Assembly: GCA_963708795.1 (NCBI GenBank)
Contig: CAVPUH010000009.1
Location: 248,001 to 312,000, forward strand
Length of the DNA: 64,000 bases
Direction of reading: 5' to 3'
Origin: DAIQRJ01 sp963708795
GTDB lineage: Bacteria > Actinomycetota > Actinomycetes > Propionibacteriales > DAIQRJ01
This document shows positions 59,852 to 64,000 of the stretch, in pieces. Position 1 is the first letter of the stretch. Each line of letters begins with the position of its first letter. The notes under the pieces were generated by a model. The model was not told where the DNA came from. It saw only the letters and a program-made list of their open reading frames with translations, and searched no databases. Both the position numbers and the translations under genes were made by a program.

Positions 59852-61984
59852 GTGACGGAGACAGCGACGAACCCCACTCACAGCGCCGGCGCCGTGACAG
59901 GCGGTGCCGATCCGACAGCCGCTCCCCAGGCCGTGACGCCGCCGACAGGCCCCGATCGAGCGACGATCCTCGACGCGATCGGAAGGACCGTCGTCGGCCG
60001 GATGCCGATCGTGGTGGTCGGCCCGACCGTCGAGGGTGGCGCCCTCCCGGCGAAGGCCGTCGCCGGCGAGTCCGTGACCGTGACGGCGACGGTCTTCCGC
60101 GAAGGCCACGACGCGGTCGCCGCGGGCGTGGTGTTGACCGGCCCCGACGGAGTGGCCGGCGAGCTCACCCCGATGCGGCTCGTGGGCCTCGGCACCGACC
60201 GGTGGGCGGCGAGCGTGCGGCCGGACTCCCCCGGCGACTGGACGTTCACCGTCGAGGCCTGGAGTGACGTGTACGGCACCTGGGCCCACGACGCGCCGAT
60301 CAAGATCGCGGCCGATGTCGACACCGAGGTCATGCTGGCGGAGGGTGCTGCACTGCTGGGCGCCGAGGCCGATCGCAGCGCCGGCGTGCGGGCCCAGATC
60401 CTGCGCACGGCGGCCGGCGCGCTGTCCGACACGGAACTGCCCGTCGAGGTCCGCCTCGCCGCGGGGCTCGACCAGCTGGTCGTCGACGAACTGGCCCGGA
60501 CCCCGATCCGCGAGCTCGTGACGTCGAGTCGGCCGATGCCGTTGCGGGTCGACCGGGTCCGTGCCCTCGTCGGCAGCTGGTACGAGTTCTTTCCCCGCTC
60601 GATCGGAGCCGAGAAGCAGGCCGACGGCAGCTGGCGCAGCGGGACGTTCGCGACTGCGGCAGCTCACCTGGACTACGTGGCCGCCCTCGGTTTCGACGTG
60701 GTCTACCTGCCGCCCATCCATCCGATCGGCCGGATCAACCGCAAGGGTGCGAACAACACGCTCGACCCCGGGCCGAACGACCCCGGCTCACCATGGGGCA
60801 TCGGCGCGGCGGAGGGCGGCCACGACGCGATCCATCCGGATCTCGGTACCGAGGACGACTTCGACGCGTTCGTGGCGCGCGCGCACGAGCTCGGCATCGA
60901 GGTGGCACTGGACCTCGCCCTGCAGGCCGCGCCCGATCATCCGTGGGTGACGAGCCACCCCGAGTGGTTCACGACACGCATCGACGGCTCCATCGCCTAC
61001 GCGGAGAACCCGCCGAAGAAGTACCAGGACATCTATCCCCTGAACTTCGACAACGACCCCGCCGGGCTGTACGCCGAGTGCCTGCGGGTCGTCCGGCACT
61101 GGATCAGTCACGGCGTGACGATCTTCCGGGTCGACAACCCGCACACGAAGCCGGTCCAGTTCTGGGAGTGGCTGTTGGCGATCATCCGGGCGGAGAGCCC
61201 GGACGTGCTGTTCCTCGCCGAGGCGTTCACCCGGCCCGCGATGATGCACACGCTCGGCCGGATCGGCTTCCACCAGAGCTACACGTACTACACGTGGCGC
61301 AACGAGAAGTGGGAGATCGAGCAGTACCTCGACGAACTCGCGCACGAGTCCGCCGACTTCTTTCGGCCGAACTTCTTCACCAACACCCAGGACATCCTGA
61401 CGGCGTACCTCCAGTACGGCGGCCCGAACGCCTTCTCCATCAGGGCGATCCTCGCGGCCATGGCGTCGCCCACGTACGGCGTCTACTCCGGTTTCGAGCT
61501 GTTCGAGCACGTGTCGATCCGCCCGGGCAGCGAGGAGTACCTCGACTCGGAGAAGTACCAGTACCGCCCCCGCGACCTCGCCGGCGCGCTGGCGCGCGGT
61601 GAGGGTCTCGGCGTGCTGCTCGCCCGGCTCAACGAGATCCGTCGCGAGCACCCCGCGCTCCGCCAGCTGCGCAACCTCACCGTGCACTCGACCGACAACG
61701 ACGCCATTCTCGCGTTCTCCAAGACCGAGGAAGGCGACGGCACCGGCCCTGCCGACACGGTCATCGTGGTGATCAATCTCGACCCGCACGGCACCCGCGA
61801 GGGCCGCGTCCGGTTGAACATGCCGGCACTCGGTCTCGAGTGGAGCGACGGTTTCGTGGTCGACGAGCTGCTGACCGGGGAGACCTGGCGGTGGACCGAG
61901 GACAACTACGTGCGCCTCGACCCGGCCGAGCCGGCCCACATCTGCGTCCTGCGGGCAGCGGCCGCCGAGGAGGGCGGACGATGA
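59852..61984 (+). CDS. glgE: Alpha-1,4-glucan:maltose-1-phosphate maltosyltransferase
   Basis: GlgE extends alpha-glucans with maltosyl units from maltose-1-phosphate. It is 710 aa. An N-terminal beta-sandwich domain (VVVGPTVEGGALPAKAVAGE, RWAASVRPDSPGDWTFTVEAW, abbreviated) precedes the GH13_3 barrel: WYEFFPRSIGAEKQADGSW, YLPPIHPIGRINRKG, NPPKKYQDIYPLNFDND, TIFRVDNPHTKPVQFWEW (nucleophile Asp) and VLFLAEAFTRPAMM (acid Glu). About 40 Ala/Thr/Pro-rich residues precede the conserved part. Its stop overlaps the treS start by 4 nt. Confidence 0.96.
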   Translation: MTETATNPTHSAGAVTGGADPTAAPQAVTPPTGPDRATILDAIGRTVVGRMPIVVVGPTVEGGALPAKAVAGESVTVTATVFREGHDAVAAGVVLTGPDGVAGELTPMRLVGLGTDRWAASVRPDSPGDWTFTVEAWSDVYGTWAHDAPIKIAADVDTEVMLAEGAALLGAEADRSAGVRAQILRTAAGALSDTELPVEVRLAAGLDQLVVDELARTPIRELVTSSRPMPLRVDRVRALVGSWYEFFPRSIGAEKQADGSWRSGTFATAAAHLDYVAALGFDVVYLPPIHPIGRINRKGANNTLDPGPNDPGSPWGIGAAEGGHDAIHPDLGTEDDFDAFVARAHELGIEVALDLALQAAPDHPWVTSHPEWFTTRIDGSIAYAENPPKKYQDIYPLNFDNDPAGLYAECLRVVRHWISHGVTIFRVDNPHTKPVQFWEWLLAIIRAESPDVLFLAEAFTRPAMMHTLGRIGFHQSYTYYTWRNEKWEIEQYLDELAHESADFFRPNFFTNTQDILTAYLQYGGPNAFSIRAILAAMASPTYGVYSGFELFEHVSIRPGSEEYLDSEKYQYRPRDLAGALARGEGLGVLLARLNEIRREHPALRQLRNLTVHSTDNDAILAFSKTEEGDGTGPADTVIVVINLDPHGTREGRVRLNMPALGLEWSDGFVVDELLTGETWRWTEDNYVRLDPAEPAHICVLRAAAAEEGGR

Positions 61985-63687
61985 CCGGCACCGGTGACGA
62001 CCCGTCCTGGTTCAAGCGCGCCGTCTTCTACGAGGTGCTCGTCCGCTCGTTCAACGACTCGAACGCCGACGGCGTCGGTGACCTGCGGGGCCTGACCGAG
62101 AAGCTCGACTATCTGCAGTGGCTCGGTGTCGACTGCCTCTGGCTGCCGCCGTTCTTCACGTCGCCGTTGCGCGACGGCGGCTACGACGTCGCCGAGTTCA
62201 CCGAGATCGCGCCTGATGTCGGCACCATCCACGACTTCCAGCACTTCGTCGAGGAGGCGCACTCACGAGGGCTGCGGGTGATCATCGACTTCGTCATGAA
62301 CCACACCTCGGACCAGCATCCGTGGTTCCAGGAGTCGCGGCGTCATCCCGACGGCCCGTACGGCGACTTCTACGTGTGGAGCGACACCGACGAGGCGTAC
62401 TCCGACGCGCGCATCATCTTCGTCGACACCGAGACGTCCAACTGGTCGTTCGACCCGATCCGCAAGCAGTACTTCTGGCACCGTTTCTTCGCCCACCAGC
62501 CCGACCTCAACTTCGAGAACCCGGCCGTGGGCGACGCGATCATCGAGGCCCTCAAGTTCTGGCTCGACCTCGGCATCGACGGATTCCGGCTCGACGCCGT
62601 GCCGTACCTGTTCGAGGCCGAGGGCACGAACTGCGAGAACCTCCCGGCCACCCACGAGTTCCTCAAGCGGGTGCGGATCGAGGTCGACAAGGCGTACCCC
62701 GACCGGGTGCTGCTGTGCGAGGCGAACCAGTGGCCCTCCGACGTCATCGAGTACTTCGGCGACCCCGAGGTCGGCGGCGACGAGTGCCACATGGCCTTCC
62801 ACTTCCCCGTGATGCCACGCATCTTCATGGCCGTCCGACGCGAGTCCCGGTACCCGATCTCGGAGATCCTGCAGCAGACCCCGCACATCCCGGACGGCTG
62901 CCAGTGGGGCATCTTCCTGCGCAATCACGACGAACTGACGCTCGAGATGGTCAGCGACGAGGAACGCGACTACATGTGGGGCGAGTACGCCGTCGACCCG
63001 CGCATGAAGGCCAACATCGGGATCCGTCGCCGGCTCGCTCCCCTGCTGGAGAACGACACCAACCAGATGGAGCTGTTCACCGCGCTCCTGCTCTCCCTGC
63101 CCGGATCGCCGGTGCTCTACTACGGCGACGAGATCGGGATGGGCGACAACATCTGGCTGGGCGACCGCGACGGCGTCCGGACGCCGATGCAGTGGTCGCC
63201 GGATCGCAACGCCGGCTTCTCGAAGAGCGAGCCCGGACGCATGCAACTGCCCGCGATCATCGACTCCGTGTACGGCTACCAGGGCGTGAACGTCGAGGCG
63301 CAGCTGTCGAGTTCGTCGTCGCTCCTGCACTGGACACGTCGGATGATCTCGGTTCGCAAGGCGAATCCGGCGTTCGGGCTCGGCAGCTTCACCGATCTCG
63401 GCGGCACCAACCCGTGCGTCCTGTCGTTCGTCCGGGAGTTCGGCGACGACGTCGTCCTGTGCGTGAACAACCTCTCGCGCTTCGCACAACCCGTCGAGCT
63501 GGATCTGCGGCCCTGGCAGGGGATCGCGCCGACCGAACTGCTCGGCGGCGTGCAGTTCCCCCGCATCGGCGAACTGCCCTACCTGCTCACGCTGGGGGGC
63601 CACAGCTTCATCTGGCTGCGGCTGCAGCGCCGCACCGACCGGACCGAGGGTGGCGCGCCGCCCGCCGAGGAGCTGACCCGCGCGTGA
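61981..63687 (+). CDS. treS: Trehalose synthase (maltose alpha-D-glucosyltransferase)
   Basis: TreS interconverts trehalose and maltose. It is 568 aa: FKRAVFYEVLVRSFNDSNAD, GVGDLRGLTEKLDYLQWLGV, PLRDGGYDVAEFTEI, FVMNHTSDQHPWFQ, DLGIDGFRLDAVPYLFE (nucleophile Asp), VLLCEANQWPSDVIEYFG (acid Glu), FLRNHDELTLEMV (third Asp) and TPMQWSPDRNAGFS. The ATG overlaps the glgE stop (ATGA). There is no fused maltokinase domain; the kinase is the next gene. Confidence 0.97.
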   Translation: MTGTGDDPSWFKRAVFYEVLVRSFNDSNADGVGDLRGLTEKLDYLQWLGVDCLWLPPFFTSPLRDGGYDVAEFTEIAPDVGTIHDFQHFVEEAHSRGLRVIIDFVMNHTSDQHPWFQESRRHPDGPYGDFYVWSDTDEAYSDARIIFVDTETSNWSFDPIRKQYFWHRFFAHQPDLNFENPAVGDAIIEALKFWLDLGIDGFRLDAVPYLFEAEGTNCENLPATHEFLKRVRIEVDKAYPDRVLLCEANQWPSDVIEYFGDPEVGGDECHMAFHFPVMPRIFMAVRRESRYPISEILQQTPHIPDGCQWGIFLRNHDELTLEMVSDEERDYMWGEYAVDPRMKANIGIRRRLAPLLENDTNQMELFTALLLSLPGSPVLYYGDEIGMGDNIWLGDRDGVRTPMQWSPDRNAGFSKSEPGRMQLPAIIDSVYGYQGVNVEAQLSSSSSLLHWTRRMISVRKANPAFGLGSFTDLGGTNPCVLSFVREFGDDVVLCVNNLSRFAQPVELDLRPWQGIAPTELLGGVQFPRIGELPYLLTLGGHSFIWLRLQRRTDRTEGGAPPAEELTRA

Positions 63688-64000
63688 ACACCGACGAGCA
63701 CCGAGGAGTGGACGACCTGACCCTGCCCGATGACATCGCCAGCACGATTCGAGTACCTGAGCCACCGACGGTGGTACGCCGGCAAGGGACGCCCGGTGTC
63801 CGACGTCACGGTGATCGCCCTGCCCTGGCTCGGTGCTCCCGATTCGGGCCTGCCCTGGCGCATCGAACTGCTGCGGGTCGAGTTCGCCGACGGCGGCTCC
63901 CACACCTACCAGATGCCGCTGTCCTACCGCCGGGAGGAACACGGCGGGTTGGGTCACGCCTTCGTCGGCTGGTTCTCCCCCGGCGGCGACGCGCCGGCGG
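63684..64000 (+). CDS. mak: Maltokinase, partial (N-terminal part), probably frameshifted
   Basis: Maltokinase (Pep2/Mak) makes maltose-1-phosphate for GlgE. A GTG at 63684 overlaps the treS stop (GTGA) and reads VNTDEHRGVDDLTLPDDIAS. After one extra T near 63748 it continues EYLSHRRWYAGKGRPVSD, ELLRVEFADGGSHTYQMPLS and GHAFVGWF to the window end. HRRWYAGKGRP is the hallmark of the maltokinase N-terminal cap. An ATG at 63730 is already in the second frame and would give a shorter protein without a frameshift, so that remains an option. The catalytic domain is beyond 64000. Confidence 0.85.
   Translation, partial: MNTDEHRGVDDLTLPDDIASTIRVPEPPTVVRRQGTPGVRRHGDRPALARCSRFGPALAHRTAAGRVRRRRLPHLPDAAVLPPGGTRRVGSRLRRLVLPRRRRAG

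Noticed and set aside
12334..63749. Programmed ribosomal frameshifting as an explanation for the broken genes
   Set aside because: The sites share no slippery motif or downstream structure, and the affected genes are unrelated families not known to use frameshifting. Errors explain them better.

Overview
The window is a GC-rich chromosomal segment of an actinobacterium. The evidence is GTG starts throughout, actinobacterial-only families (DUF3515 lipoprotein, FbiD for coenzyme F420, HupB with a lysine/alanine tail, the GlgE alpha-glucan pathway), and a gene order that follows the recG to etfBA stretch of Mycobacterium tuberculosis from memory (thiL, DUF3515, ddl, fbiD, hupB, leuDC, iclR, tRNA-Glu/Gln, gltX, FAH protein, leuB, serA, ilvCNB, gatBAC, ACT protein, ligA, MetE-like, mnmA, cysteine desulfurase, etfAB). 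The genus cannot be named from this sequence. There are no phage, IS, CRISPR or plasmid genes; this is core chromosome.

Layout. 1-3 kb: rsmD (cut by the window edge), recG and divergent rpmB. 3-9 kb: thiL, a stand-alone Lrp effector domain, a DUF3515 lipoprotein, ddl, a Cys/Met PLP enzyme, an acyltransferase, fbiD. 9-34 kb: hupB and a branched-chain amino acid (BCAA) region: leuDC with a divergent IclR regulator, cimA, ilvE with an EamA exporter, leuB, serA, ilvBNC and ilvD, interrupted by pyrE, a tRNA-Gln/tRNA-Glu pair, a VanW protein, gltX and a VKOR. 34-53 kb: a GT87 glycosyltransferase, a BNR-repeat protein, a hydroxyacid dehydrogenase, HIT, gatBAC, ACT protein, ligA, a serine hydrolase, a MetE-like protein, mnmA, a cysteine desulfurase, etfBA. 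53-64 kb: cspA, then glycogen/trehalose/alpha-glucan genes glgX, glgP, glgE, treS and the start of a maltokinase.

How the genes work together. The BCAA genes cover citramalate entry (cimA), isopropylmalate isomerase and dehydrogenase (leuCD, leuB), the common ilvBNCD steps and the final transaminase (ilvE); leuA and ilvA are not here. Two attenuators control this set: one ahead of ilvB with a 14-residue leader containing Ile-Leu-Val-Leu, and one ahead of cimA with a 9-residue leader containing Val-Ala-Ile-Ile. gltX, tRNA-Glu, tRNA-Gln and gatCAB together suggest indirect Gln-tRNA(Gln) synthesis. treS, maltokinase, GlgE and GlgP form the trehalose to maltose-1-phosphate to alpha-glucan route.

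Quality warning. Ten genes, including ligA and mnmA, are broken by single-base frameshifts. Eleven of the twelve sites read as one extra base and one as a missing base. This pattern fits uncorrected long-read assembly errors much better than biology. Coordinates for these genes are given for the whole repaired gene. Many genes carry a TANNNT hexamer 6-8 nt before the start codon and no Shine-Dalgarno, so leaderless transcription appears common.
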